This document shows positions 54,638 through 63,584 of a stretch of DNA of 64,000 nucleotides, piece after piece (position 1 is the stretch's first letter; each line of letters starts with the position of its first letter). Source of the DNA: an uncultured Lewinella sp. (lineage in GTDB: Bacteria > Bacteroidota > Bacteroidia > Chitinophagales > Saprospiraceae). The stretch covers positions 1 through 64,000 of the forward strand of contig CAJXPD010000011.1 of NCBI GenBank assembly GCA_913057785.1, in the 5' to 3' direction. Under the pieces are notes generated by a model, which was given only the letters and a program-made list of their open reading frames with translations, ran no database searches and was not told the DNA's origin. The translations under genes and the position numbers were made by a program.

Positions 54638-57022
54638 ATGAAAATCAATATTTTATGGACTGGCATTGCCATGCTCTTTCTCAACCTAAGTTTTGCTCAA
54701 AATCACCTGACTGGAAAAATCATTGATCCTGCTCATGAAGAGCTATTCCTCGTTACTGTTGCCCTGTACCAGCAAAAAGATAGTCAACTGGTTAAGGCAA
54801 CCTCAACAGATGAAAGGGGGATGTTCAGCCTGGAAAATCTACCCGATGGCGCCTTCTATTTGGAAACTAGCATGATTGGATACACTACACAACGGGTAGA
54901 TCAGATTTCTTTGCCAACAGACAACGGCCGTGTGCTGAAGCTGCAGATGATCGCTGATGTTGAGACGCTCGCCACTGTAGTGGTAAAGGCAAAGGTTCCC
55001 CTTCTCGAGCAGCATTCGGATCGCTTGGTTGTCAACGTAGAAAACAATCTTACTAATCTGAATAATAATCTCCTGGATGTCATGAAGCAAGTACCGGGGA
55101 TGATCGTGATTAATGATCGACTCCGCATGGCTGGGCAATCTAACTTCACTATCCTCATCAATGGAAAAACGACACGCTATATGGACGTGCAATCCTTGCT
55201 GCGAGACATGCCTGGTGACAATGTGAAGAAGGTAGAGGTAATCCACCAACCCGGTGCAGAGTTTGAAGCCTCCGGCACTGGCCCGATCATCAATATCATC
55301 CTAAAAAAGAACAGCCTATATGGAACAAACGGCCAAGTGGCACTTGGCCTGGGAAAAGACTACGGCTGGATCTATAATCCTAATGTATCTCTAAGTCACT
55401 ACGCGGGGAAGGTCAACATCAATGGGAGCGCTGGATACAGTAGCTATAGTTATCTAGAAGACCTCCTGGTTACCCGACGAATCAATGGAGATGTTTATGA
55501 TCAGCGAAGCTACGAGCCCCCTACTTCTCGCACCCTTCGCGGTAGTCTATCCGTAGATTGGGACATCAATGACCAGCAACGTCTAGGCATTGCTAGCCGG
55601 TATTCTCGAAACCGTACCAGCAAGATGTCAGAAAATACTACCCGGATCGACTTTTTTTCTCCAGAAAAGGCTGATTTAGATCTTCTATCCATCAATGATG
55701 CCAAGAATAAATGGGATTTCCTGTCGGTGAATCCGTACTACCACATCGAATTTGACACAAGCGGCCATAAATTGGAAGTCGATTTTAATCATGTTGATCT
55801 AGCCACTAACGGCTTTAACACCCTACAAACGGAAGAACGCAACGAAGGAAGTTTCTTCCCAGGTCAGCAATTCTCGCAACCGGGGCAAGTGAATATCTCC
55901 GCTGCCCGATTGGATTACACCTATCCCTTTTCCAAAAACCTCAAGTGGCAAGCTGGTGCTAAATACAGCACTGCGCACCTGGACAACGACCTACAATCAC
56001 GCCTAGAATCTTCAAATGATGTTTGGGTCAACAACCCCCTACAAAGCAATCACTTCATCTTCGATGAAACAATCGCTGCGGTTTATTCCAAACTCTCCTT
56101 CAAAAAGGGAAATTGGTCAGGTACGCTGGGGCTCCGCTATGAAGACAGCCAGTCGGAAGGTTACTCGGTCAATCTAGATACCACGCTGCAAAGAAACATT
56201 GGCAAGCTATTTCCTAGCCTTAGTTTAGGAAGGTCAATCACGAAGGAGTTGGGCGCTTCCATAGCTTATAGTTACCGGATAGAACGACCACAATACTCCT
56301 CCTTAAATCCCTTCGTATACTACTGGGACCCCTACACTTACGAGCGCGGTAATCCGTCCTTGATCCCTGCTTTAACACACAGCACAAAATTCAATCTGAC
56401 CTATGAGGAACAACCTTTTTTCAACGTGGAGTATAAAACCACCCAAAATGCTATGGTGGAAGTGACCGAACAGAATGATGCCACTGGCGAAGCCTATACG
56501 ACCGTGGTCAATCTAGCCTCCCAAGATCTTTTCAACGTGAGTCTTTTCTTCCCACTGGATTTCATCCCAGGCGTAGAAGGATTCGGTGGCGTGATTGCCA
56601 GTCATGTTTCCTTCGACTCGGAATACCTATCTCAGCAATTCCTACAATCGGGCTGGAGCTATACCGCCTTCTTAGAGGCCAATTTCACTTTGCCGGGGAA
56701 AATCGAGACCGAAGTCTCTGGTTGGTACAATAGCGGCGGGCCAGAGGGTATTATGACGGGAGAGTGGATCTATGGTGTGAGTTTGGGCTTCGGTAAGAAA
56801 TTCTTGGACAATAAGGCAAAAATCAGCTTAGGGGTAGAGGATATCTTCAGAAGATTCTGGCATGGGCGAATTGATTATGCCAATATGGACGTAGATATCG
56901 TATCGAAATGGTACACCCCGGCTGTCAACATGCGCTTGAGCTATAAATTTGGCAACCCGCATATGAAAACTAAAAAACGTCATAGTGGCAGTGCCACTGA
57001 GGAAATCAACCGGGTTCGCTAG
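54638..57022 (+). CDS. TonB-dependent receptor-like outer-membrane beta-barrel protein with carboxypeptidase-like N-domain
   Basis: A 794-residue outer-membrane protein. The signal peptide ends near residue 20 (LSFA-Q). Residues 23-105 form a carboxypeptidase-regulatory-like beta-sandwich (LTGKIIDPAHEELFLVTVALYQ, GMFSLENLPDGAFYLE). Residues about 115-235 form the plug (LDVMKQVPGMIVINDRL, ILINGKTTRYMDVQSLL, DNVKKVEVIHQPGAEFEASGTGPIINI). The remainder is a barrel of the OMP_b-brl_3 group. In this group TonB-driven transport is not always shown and some members may be signalling or structural. It precedes a LytS/LytTR pair by about 165 bp. Confidence 0.88.
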   Translation: MKINILWTGIAMLFLNLSFAQNHLTGKIIDPAHEELFLVTVALYQQKDSQLVKATSTDERGMFSLENLPDGAFYLETSMIGYTTQRVDQISLPTDNGRVLKLQMIADVETLATVVVKAKVPLLEQHSDRLVVNVENNLTNLNNNLLDVMKQVPGMIVINDRLRMAGQSNFTILINGKTTRYMDVQSLLRDMPGDNVKKVEVIHQPGAEFEASGTGPIINIILKKNSLYGTNGQVALGLGKDYGWIYNPNVSLSHYAGKVNINGSAGYSSYSYLEDLLVTRRINGDVYDQRSYEPPTSRTLRGSLSVDWDINDQQRLGIASRYSRNRTSKMSENTTRIDFFSPEKADLDLLSINDAKNKWDFLSVNPYYHIEFDTSGHKLEVDFNHVDLATNGFNTLQTEERNEGSFFPGQQFSQPGQVNISAARLDYTYPFSKNLKWQAGAKYSTAHLDNDLQSRLESSNDVWVNNPLQSNHFIFDETIAAVYSKLSFKKGNWSGTLGLRYEDSQSEGYSVNLDTTLQRNIGKLFPSLSLGRSITKELGASIAYSYRIERPQYSSLNPFVYYWDPYTYERGNPSLIPALTHSTKFNLTYEEQPFFNVEYKTTQNAMVEVTEQNDATGEAYTTVVNLASQDLFNVSLFFPLDFIPGVEGFGGVIASHVSFDSEYLSQQFLQSGWSYTAFLEANFTLPGKIETEVSGWYNSGGPEGIMTGEWIYGVSLGFGKKFLDNKAKISLGVEDIFRRFWHGRIDYANMDVDIVSKWYTPAVNMRLSYKFGNPHMKTKKRHSGSATEEINRVR

Positions 57023-57138
57023 ATGAATGGGGCATCGGAGGTGAGTCGTTGAGATCTACACCTGCTGATGCCCTGCCAATTTTCCAAAGTAGAAATCACC
57101 CGTTTCATCGGAAAATTCACCGCATCCAAAGAATACGC

Positions 57139-57170
57139 TTTGACATTGCAGGAATTTACGGCTATGTTTA
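57139..57170 (+). promoter_or_regulatory. Predicted promoter of the LytS/LytTR gene pair
   Basis: TTTG (57139-57142), a 20-bp spacer and TATGTTTA (57163-57170) match the Bacteroidota promoter with one mismatch at the last -7 base. The expected start of transcription would be about 10 nt before the ATG at 57187, giving a very short leader. Confidence 0.5.
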
Positions 57171-57186
57171 GGGAAAGGCATACGGA

Positions 57187-58179
57187 ATGAACTTCAAATT
57201 CGAAAGAACCGATCTCTACTTGATCCTACTGTATTTGGGACTTGCCGTTCCTATTGGGTTATTGGATTGGGATTATGATAATTGGACGGATGCTTTTTTT
57301 GAGAGAGCAGCCTATGTAATCTATAACTTCATCACCCTCTATGTATTAGTCTTTGTTCTCTTAGCGAAGTTTTTACCAGAAAGAAGATTTGTGGAGTTTT
57401 TCGTTTGGGCCCTATCTTTCCTGGCGCTCATGGGGCTGGTCACTATCCAATCTATTTGCTTGATTTACAATTGTGTCAATAACCCTTGGAGTCTTCATTC
57501 GATATTTCAAGGCTCATTGATTCGGGTGGAGGATATTGGGTTGTTAGCCGCCTTCATTGGAGGAAAGAAGATATACGATGCACAAATGAGATATGTCAAG
57601 ATGGAGAAAGCCCGGAAGGAAAGTGAATTACAGTCCCTTAAAAATCAAATTGATCCCCATTTTCTGTTCAACAACTTGAATACCGTCGATGCCCTCATCG
57701 ACTCAGATCCCAGTGCTGCTAAGGTCTACATCAACAAACTATCCCAGCTCTATCGGTATTTAATTGGCAATAAAGAGCTAGATGTCGTTCCCATAGAGGA
57801 AGAGTTAGCATTTGCCCAAAACTACATCTACTTGATCACTTGTAGGTTTGGAAACACTTTCCAATTTTCTTTCGAGAATCATTTGCCAGCGGGAGCCTCC
57901 TATCTAATTCCACCGGGAGCCTTGCAAACCCTCTTAGAGAACATCGTAAAGCACAATCAAGCCAGTATGGAATCTCCCATCGTAAGTCGAGTAGTACTGA
58001 GCGCGGATCGGGTTGAAGTTTCCAATAAGATCCAGCGGCGAAATCATCCGGTAGATTCCACGGGTACAGGTCTGAGCAATTTAAAAGCTCGATTCGCTGG
58101 ATTAACCGAGCAAACTATCAAGATTACCTCCAATGGTACTTTTACCGTAGAGCTACCTTTGATCAAAGAAGTAGATTGA
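57187..58179 (+). CDS. LytS-type membrane histidine kinase
   Basis: A 330-residue kinase. Four membrane helices occupy about 10-125 (YLILLYLGLAVPIGLL, ITLYVLVFVLLAKFL, FFVWALSFLALMGLV, IGLLAAFIGG) with no large outer domain. A short coiled linker (133-150) leads to the His_kinase domain with QIDPHFLFNNLN (His158), LYRYLIGNKE and an ATPase region with PPGALQTLLENIVKHNQ and GTGLSNLKARF; a classical DNGxG box is absent. It is the standard small LytS-like partner of LytTR regulators in Bacteroidota. The regulator gene follows after 1 bp. Confidence 0.92.
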   Translation: MNFKFERTDLYLILLYLGLAVPIGLLDWDYDNWTDAFFERAAYVIYNFITLYVLVFVLLAKFLPERRFVEFFVWALSFLALMGLVTIQSICLIYNCVNNPWSLHSIFQGSLIRVEDIGLLAAFIGGKKIYDAQMRYVKMEKARKESELQSLKNQIDPHFLFNNLNTVDALIDSDPSAAKVYINKLSQLYRYLIGNKELDVVPIEEELAFAQNYIYLITCRFGNTFQFSFENHLPAGASYLIPPGALQTLLENIVKHNQASMESPIVSRVVLSADRVEVSNKIQRRNHPVDSTGTGLSNLKARFAGLTEQTIKITSNGTFTVELPLIKEVD

Positions 58180-58180
58180 C

Positions 58181-58948
58181 ATGAAAATATTAGTTCTGGA
58201 AGACGAGATACCCGCCTACGAGAAGTTACAAAGCTTTATTCTTAGTGAAATACCCGCCGCTGAAATTGTAGGATGGGGACGTTCTAATCAAGAGGCAAGG
58301 GTACTGCTTGAAACGAATCAAGAGATCGATCTTATATTCTCTGATATTGAGCTGCTGGATGGCCCTTCCTTCGAAGCTTTTGAGGCCGTCAAAGTCAACT
58401 GCCCGATCATCTTCTGTACCGGCTTTGATAAATATGTATTGAAAGCCTTTCAAAGCAATGGCATCGCCTATTTACTAAAGCCGTACTCCATTGAGCAATT
58501 CCGAGAGGCTCATCAAAAGTACCTTACGCTGTTCAAGCCTAATGCTGAACCCAGTATAGCCAGCCCTTTGCTTTCAGAATTGAAAGAAATATTGGCTGCT
58601 GATAAGCGCTCCTACCGCCGGCGCTTTACCGTCAAAAAGAAGGATGGGATAAAGTTATTGGCTACGGAGAAAATTGTTTCTTTTGAAGCCAACGGAGACT
58701 TCTGCCGGGCCATCGATGATCGAGGAGAAAAGCACACCATCAATCATAGTCTAAGCGAGATTGAGGAGTTGGTTAATCCCAATGATTTTTTCAGGATCAA
58801 TAGAAGTCAGGTCATCAATATCGATTTCATTGAGAACATCGAGGGGCAAGCCAAAAATAAACTCTGCATCAAAATGCATGGATTACCCGAGCTCTTCCTT
58901 ACTAGTAGCAGTAAGACACCGGACTTTCGGAAATGGCTGGAACGCTAA
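58181..58948 (+). CDS. LytTR-family response regulator
   Basis: A 255-residue regulator: receiver (1-120) with LEDE, phospho-acceptor Asp55 (LIFSDIELLDG), FCTGFDKYVL and the Lys in YLLKPY; LytTR domain (about 145-253) with RRFTVKKKDGIKLLA, IVSFEANGDFCRAI, NDFFRINRSQVINIDFI and a basic SSSKTPDFRKW end. The gene starts 1 bp after the kinase stop. It is the third LytTR regulator in the window. Confidence 0.93.
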   Translation: MKILVLEDEIPAYEKLQSFILSEIPAAEIVGWGRSNQEARVLLETNQEIDLIFSDIELLDGPSFEAFEAVKVNCPIIFCTGFDKYVLKAFQSNGIAYLLKPYSIEQFREAHQKYLTLFKPNAEPSIASPLLSELKEILAADKRSYRRRFTVKKKDGIKLLATEKIVSFEANGDFCRAIDDRGEKHTINHSLSEIEELVNPNDFFRINRSQVINIDFIENIEGQAKNKLCIKMHGLPELFLTSSSKTPDFRKWLER

Positions 58949-59049
58949 TTGATCTAGGCTGAACTTTCAAAGCAGGACTCCGTCCAATTACCCCATATGG
59001 GCGATAGCCACGAGCCTCTATTTAATAGAGATTGGGGGTTAAAAAGCCT

Positions 59050-60162
59050 ATGTACCTTTTTACCCACATTAAGAAATACTATTTCCTCAGCCTAGTGCTC
59101 TGTTCTGCTATGCTGATCACCTCCTCTGCCTTGGCACAACCTATTATAAGTTCAGACTATATCGGTATTGGACAAAAATTTCGGATTGTACTGTATGAAA
59201 CTAACCTGAATATCGACAATCAGTTAGTGGATATCATCAATGCCCAAGGCCCCAATCAAAGCTGGGATTTCAGCAACCTCAACTACATTGACTCAACCGT
59301 TACCTTCGAAGAGTACCGAACGATCGACCCCAGTGATCCGCTCCTTAATAATCCTGTTTTTGCTGGCTCAAATGTTTTAGAGATTTACACGGTCTTACCT
59401 GTTGAGGGAGGCTCCCCAGATACCACCGTTCAGTATCGATACGGCACCTTGGAAAACAACAATTGGAGCGTAAACGCTACGGTCTCCTTTATTGACATTG
59501 ATCAGAATCAAATTGAAGACACGATCATTTCCTGGTTCTCCCCTCCTACCTTACAAATCCAATTTCCGGTTGACCAGAATACCTTCTGGGCAGATTCGAC
59601 GTCGATCTTTCAAGATTTCCAAGGGATGCAGTTTGTAAGTTCCATTATGCTAGACACCACGCAAGCCCAGGGCTGGGGTACTTTAACCACGCCTGCGGGT
59701 ACGGTATCAGCTTTGCGTCTTTTGGAGAAGACGGTCACCAAGGTTCCCAATAGCCCCATCGTGGATATCAGTAATGATTTGGACTTTGTAAGTCCTGAAG
59801 GAATTGGTGCATCCATTGTCCTGGAGGATGGGCGAGCCTTTTACAGCACGCGTAAGAACTTGAACCCCATGACCCCGACGCGTGATCTATTTCGTCCGAA
59901 TGCCACTTTCACCTTTCATCCGATGTTTCCCAACCCCACACATTCTGAGATTCAAATCCCGTTCTCGCTAGAACGAGCTCAACAAATCAGTATTAGAGTT
60001 TTGGATGTAACGGGAAGAGAGTTGGAAAGAATTGAAAGTACACATTATAGCCCTGGCCAACATCAAATTGGTTGGTCAACTGAGCATATGGTTAGCGGTA
60101 CCTACTTCGTAGAAGTACAAGGAGGAGGTGTCCGGCAACACAGAAAATTGGTGGTGCAGTAG
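59050..60162 (+). CDS. Secreted protein with T9SS type A sorting domain
   Basis: About 370 residues from the ATG at 59050 (the frame is open from a TTG at 59032). The signal peptide ends near SSALAQ. Residues 30-275 are beta-rich and unrecognised (IVLYETNLNIDNQLVDIINAQ, WDFSNLNYIDSTVTFEEY, FQDFQGMQFVS). The last about 80 residues form the T9SS C-terminal domain (FHPMFPNPTHSEIQIPFSL, ISIRVLDVTGRELERI, VSGTYFVEVQGG). The cargo should be exported through the outer membrane and anchored or released. No catalytic motif is visible. It stands alone with a perfect hairpin after it. Confidence 0.82.
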   Translation: MYLFTHIKKYYFLSLVLCSAMLITSSALAQPIISSDYIGIGQKFRIVLYETNLNIDNQLVDIINAQGPNQSWDFSNLNYIDSTVTFEEYRTIDPSDPLLNNPVFAGSNVLEIYTVLPVEGGSPDTTVQYRYGTLENNNWSVNATVSFIDIDQNQIEDTIISWFSPPTLQIQFPVDQNTFWADSTSIFQDFQGMQFVSSIMLDTTQAQGWGTLTTPAGTVSALRLLEKTVTKVPNSPIVDISNDLDFVSPEGIGASIVLEDGRAFYSTRKNLNPMTPTRDLFRPNATFTFHPMFPNPTHSEIQIPFSLERAQQISIRVLDVTGRELERIESTHYSPGQHQIGWSTEHMVSGTYFVEVQGGGVRQHRKLVVQ

Positions 60163-60170
60163 ATGGCTTT

Positions 60171-60203
60171 AGACTTCCGAAGTCTTCGAGACTTCGGAAG
60201 TCT
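60171..60203. terminator. Perfect 15-bp hairpin between convergent genes
   Basis: AGACTTCCGAAGTCT and its exact inverted copy are separated by a 3-nt loop (TCG). Each arm is itself nearly palindromic. It lies 8 bp after one stop codon and 10 bp before the end of the convergent cupin gene, so it probably terminates transcription from both sides. Confidence 0.7.
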
Positions 60204-60213
60204 AGCAAGTCAT

Positions 60214-60651
60214 CTACTGTCTTTTTTCTCGATCGTAAGGAATAATATTATCCCATTCCGTAGCACATGATCGCGCCACAAATGCCACCACGGGTTCCGA
60301 ATCACTCATATTAAAGACCTCGTGCGGAACGCCAGGTTTGATGTAGATGAAATCGCCTGCTTCATTCTCCAAAATCTTGTCGCAGCCATCCCCAAACTCA
60401 TGTCGTACTTTACCCTCTAGAATGTACAACATTAATTCAAAGCCATCGTGGATATGTGCGTAAGCCACGCCACTGGGAGGAATGGTGGCTATATTACAGG
60501 AGAGCTTAGTGGAGCCTACATTTTTGGCAGACATCCCTTGCTTATATTGAATATTGTTCCAGTTTCTCTTATTCCCTCCACCACGAATGGTGAGTATACC
60601 GCCATGATCTTCCACGGCTCCTAATTCTACACTATCTTTTGGATCTTTCAT
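60214..60651 (-). CDS. Cupin-domain protein
   Basis: A cytoplasmic protein of about 145 residues. The frame opens at a GTG (60681), but the ATG at 60651 is a better start. The cupin barrel (about 40-130) has motif 1 as GVAYAHIHDGFELMLYILEGKVRHEFG and motif 2 as AGDFIYIKPGVPHEVFNMSD, keeping the metal-ligand histidines and glutamate. Members bind a metal and act as dioxygenases, isomerases or ligand sensors. It follows the 2-oxoglutarate-type oxygenase gene on the same strand within about 50 bp, so the two probably work in one pathway. Confidence 0.85.
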   Translation of the reverse strand: MKDPKDSVELGAVEDHGGILTIRGGGNKRNWNNIQYKQGMSAKNVGSTKLSCNIATIPPSGVAYAHIHDGFELMLYILEGKVRHEFGDGCDKILENEAGDFIYIKPGVPHEVFNMSDSEPVVAFVARSCATEWDNIIPYDREKRQ

Positions 60652-60703
60652 TGCATTAAGGTTAATAATGATAAGTAGCACCCAGTAAGGGTCTTAAAGT
60701 CTT

Positions 60704-61789
60704 TTATTTCACTTCTGTCGCATAATCATCACCATAATACTTGCTGGTGATATTGGTGTGAAACTTTACGGCTGAAATAGGTTCATACTTTGGGTTTTCC
60801 AAGCCTGGCAATACCTCCAATAACTCATCTTCCCATATGTAGACGGCCATGGGAAAAGAAATGCGAGGTTTCGTAAAAAGGGATTTGCTTTGGGGTTTAC
60901 TCACCCGGTGCGTGGTCGACGGTAAGCGATCATTGGTGATGCGCTGCATGTAATCGCCGGTATTTAGAATAATGGAACCCGGCTCGGGGTTTAAGCGAAT
61001 CCATTTCCCATTTTCACGATTTAGTACCTGGAGACCTTCCACTTCCTGGGCAGGCAGGATCGTAAAGAGGTCCACATCCTCGTGCCCTAACATCCGTCCA
61101 GCTCCGGTAGCATCATCTGTTTCCGTGATCGGTGGGTAATAGTTGAGTCGAAAGCCAAAGTTGGTGCCAGTCATCTTGTCATCGTACAAATGCGGATCAC
61201 ACTTCAGGTATCGCAAAATACTTTGCATAATGGGATGAATCAGGCCCTCATGAGCTTGTACCAATTTTCGAAAAAATTGCTCATACTCCGGCTTCGGCCA
61301 ATAGTCCTCCACCTTAAAATTCGGATCTTGATCCAAGTCAAAGGCGCGCCGACAGAATACCCATCCCTCGACTAAATCTGGATGTATAATCGTGGTCGTC
61401 TTCATCGGGAAGTATCCCTGGTTGACGGCCCCATGGCGTTCCGCCTTAAATACCATTCGCTCTTCGTAAGTCGTTTGCTCAAAGATTTCTGCCGTTTTCT
61501 GCTGTGCTTTTGGATATAATTCGGGATCTACTCCATGTCCCGTCAGGATCGCAAAGCCAATTCCCTCCAGCGCTGCACCCAATTCCTGTGCAAATTGCTG
61601 CTTACCTTCCTCGCCCCCCTCAAAAAACAAGCGCATATCGCAGGTGGCAATTTGATATTCCTCATCAAACTCGTCCACATCTTGCTTCTCTACCAGGTGA
61701 TAGGTCTGTTCTTTGTTGACTTGATCGTATTTACGGAAATTCTGATTTACGGCTTTGATACCGTCCTCTTGATTCGGTGTGGATGCCAT
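60704..61789 (-). CDS. Isopenicillin-N-synthase-like Fe(II)/2-oxoglutarate dioxygenase
   Basis: A non-haem iron oxygenase of the IPNS/plant 2OG family. The frame opens at 61846, inside a predicted promoter; the ATG at 61789 (MASTPNQEDG) is used. In numbering from 61846, the N-terminal DIOX_N region has GIGFAILTGHGVDPELY (95-110). The iron ligands are His255 and Asp257 (GHEDVD) and His313 (STTHRV). The 2OG-binding Arg and Ser are in PRISFPM (Arg328, Ser330). LNYYPPI marks the core sheet. The substrate is not evident; relatives oxidise amino-acid derivatives and small metabolites. The cupin gene follows on the same transcript. Confidence 0.87.
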   Translation of the reverse strand: MASTPNQEDGIKAVNQNFRKYDQVNKEQTYHLVEKQDVDEFDEEYQIATCDMRLFFEGGEEGKQQFAQELGAALEGIGFAILTGHGVDPELYPKAQQKTAEIFEQTTYEERMVFKAERHGAVNQGYFPMKTTTIIHPDLVEGWVFCRRAFDLDQDPNFKVEDYWPKPEYEQFFRKLVQAHEGLIHPIMQSILRYLKCDPHLYDDKMTGTNFGFRLNYYPPITETDDATGAGRMLGHEDVDLFTILPAQEVEGLQVLNRENGKWIRLNPEPGSIILNTGDYMQRITNDRLPSTTHRVSKPQSKSLFTKPRISFPMAVYIWEDELLEVLPGLENPKYEPISAVKFHTNITSKYYGDDYATEVK

Positions 61790-61815
61790 CTGGATTAATT
61801 TATTCTGGTTCCTTC

Positions 61816-61847
61816 CAAAAATACACTCCTGTACCAAGTTAACCAAA
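61816..61847 (-). promoter_or_regulatory. Predicted promoter of the oxygenase-cupin operon
   Basis: On the minus strand TTTG (61847-61844), a 20-bp spacer and TATTTTTG (61823-61816) fully match the Bacteroidota -33/-7 consensus. The implied transcription start is near 61809, about 20 nt before the ATG at 61789, which rules against the longer protein start. Confidence 0.65.
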
Positions 61848-61852
61848 TGGAG

Positions 61853-62608
61853 TTATTGTACACCGTAGAAGGTCTTGATTTGCTCAAAGCGTATCGCCGG
61901 ATTCCATTCGGCCTGCTTTTCGATAATTTCCCGAATGGATAGGTCTTCTACCTCTATGAGGTACTCTACCAGCACGCGATAATACTTGTACTCCCAGATA
62001 TCCCAATAACCGTAATCTGAACGAAGCCAATACTCCCCCCGGGTTTCTTCCAGTTCACGCACTACCTGGGCCAAATTATAGTCAGGCCGTTCGTAGATGG
62101 GAGTATGCGAAACATATTCCGCATAACCTTCATTCACCCAAGGCGGAAGGCCTCTTTTGACTCCTTGCTTGTCCTGTTGGCAGTGGACGCTTTCATGTAC
62201 GATCAATTGGAGCATCGAACGTTTTTCATACTCACTGTTATTACGGGCAAATAATCCATCTTTGATATGAGGCTCGGCGAGAAAGATTTGCCGGTTTAAG
62301 AAAGCAAAGGCAAAAGGTTTATCCCAGCCCACCCATCGTAGCAGCTGTTCGTAGGTAGTGCCGCTCGCCATAAATAGGAGGTAGGTCTGTTCGGGGGTGT
62401 GCAATTCGCTCTTTTCCAATAAGATCGCAGCCGAATCCAGGAGCAAGCGCCATTCTTCTGGAGCTTCTAAGGGTGTGGGACTGTATACGGTAAAGGGGCC
62501 GTGATCCAAGGCTTTAGACAGTAGCACCTGCGGAAAATGTAGAAGCACAAAAAAGGCAATCAGGAAAAATAAAAGACTAGAGCCAATAAGAATCCATTTC
62601 TTTTTCAT
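61853..62608 (-). CDS. Membrane-anchored gluzincin-type metallopeptidase-like protein
   Basis: A 251-residue protein with an N-terminal membrane anchor (about 5-27). The zinc motif HESVH (138-142) sits in LIVHESVHCQQD, and the third ligand region reads WVNEGYAEYVS (Glu160 and Glu164), the pattern of peptidase_MA-like gluzincins. The catalytic domain should face outside the cytoplasm. Substrates are unknown. It is coupled to the small membrane protein gene upstream by a 4-bp overlap (ATGA). Confidence 0.78.
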   Translation of the reverse strand: MKKKWILIGSSLLFFLIAFFVLLHFPQVLLSKALDHGPFTVYSPTPLEAPEEWRLLLDSAAILLEKSELHTPEQTYLLFMASGTTYEQLLRWVGWDKPFAFAFLNRQIFLAEPHIKDGLFARNNSEYEKRSMLQLIVHESVHCQQDKQGVKRGLPPWVNEGYAEYVSHTPIYERPDYNLAQVVRELEETRGEYWLRSDYGYWDIWEYKYYRVLVEYLIEVEDLSIREIIEKQAEWNPAIRFEQIKTFYGVQ

Positions 62609-62874
62609 GACCTAAGAGAACTTTTCCTCGCTATCTCCTCCTCTACTCGAGTCATTTGCCGCTTCAGGCTTCCCGTAGCAGCGACCAATCCCGCTAGACC
62701 TGCCACCAAAGGACCGAAACGTTGGGCTTCCCATTCCTTGGTCAGCAAAAAATAAACGATGAAGGCAAGGTAAAGGAGAATCATGCCCAAAACAATTTTC
62801 TGGACAGTAGCTGCTCTCTCTTTCTTCTTTTGCAAGGTGGGTAAGTCCAAAGTGGAGAGGTCTCTTTTCTTCAT
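62605..62874 (-). CDS. Small two-helix membrane protein
   Basis: About 89 residues from the ATG at 62874 (the frame opens at a GTG at 62919). A basic N-terminal helix (LPTLQKKKERAATVQK) is followed by two membrane helices (IVLGMILLYLAFIVYFLL and FGPLVAGLAGLVAATGSL) and a charged coiled tail (RQMTRVEEEIARKSSL). Not a recognised family. It overlaps the start of the metallopeptidase gene by 4 bp, so the two are translationally coupled and may interact in the membrane. Confidence 0.65.
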   Translation of the reverse strand: MKKRDLSTLDLPTLQKKKERAATVQKIVLGMILLYLAFIVYFLLTKEWEAQRFGPLVAGLAGLVAATGSLKRQMTRVEEEIARKSSLRS

Positions 62875-62994
62875 AAATAGCGTTTTGCATAAATATACCG
62901 GGAAGGATACATTTACCACCTAGTTTTCCGACGAAGGCGGAAAAAAGGACTACCGCTTAAGAATAACTAGCTAGTCGAATGGAAATAAGTTTTA

Positions 62995-63393
62995 CTAATC
63001 TTGAAAGAATTGCTCAAAGGCCATCTGATCAACCGGGATGGTTTGACCTTCTACCAACTTGCCTTGATTAAAACGATATAGGTAAGCCTGATACTGATCG
63101 TAGGTTCTACCGTCTGGGCGTTGCCCACTCACGCGCATGTAAGCCATCACCGCATTTTCACCCATCAAAACGACCTCTGGTAAGGCGAACATGGTCCCTC
63201 CAGTTAGTTCCTTAACTTTCTTCAGCGCACGGGCCACTGCTTCCTGGCCACGATAGGTCCCAGCAACCTTACCTTGACCACGAATGATGTAGGTAATATT
63301 CTTGTCTACATAGTTCTTTAATGCCTCCAGATCATTGCGATTAAAGGCATCTAAAGCGGCCTGCAATACAGCCATGATTTTCTCTGATGTCAT
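62995..63393 (-). CDS. NTF2/SnoaL-like fold protein
   Basis: About 132 residues from the ATG at 63393 (open from a TTG at 63423). The fold is a helical start (LQAALDAFNRNDLEALKNYVD) with a curved sheet (VLMGENAVMAYMRVSG, YDQYQAYLYRFNQGKLVEGQTI), as in SnoaL-like and ketosteroid-isomerase-related proteins. It may bind a small hydrophobic molecule or act as an enzyme, but the ligand and catalytic residues cannot be named. It is a single-gene unit. Confidence 0.78.
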   Translation of the reverse strand: MTSEKIMAVLQAALDAFNRNDLEALKNYVDKNITYIIRGQGKVAGTYRGQEAVARALKKVKELTGGTMFALPEVVLMGENAVMAYMRVSGQRPDGRTYDQYQAYLYRFNQGKLVEGQTIPVDQMAFEQFFQD

Positions 63394-63584
63394 TTCTTTA
63401 TTGGTTTTGGATTGCACGGGCAAGGTTGAAATTACAACATAGAGATCATTATTGGGTTCAAAATTCCGCTATATTAATGGGAATCAGACCATAATTAAGC
63501 CCAAACGCCGGTTTTAACCGACAGATCACCATCCATCTAATCACATTCTTTCCCTGTCAGGCTAAAGTAGGTCCATTACTCAAT

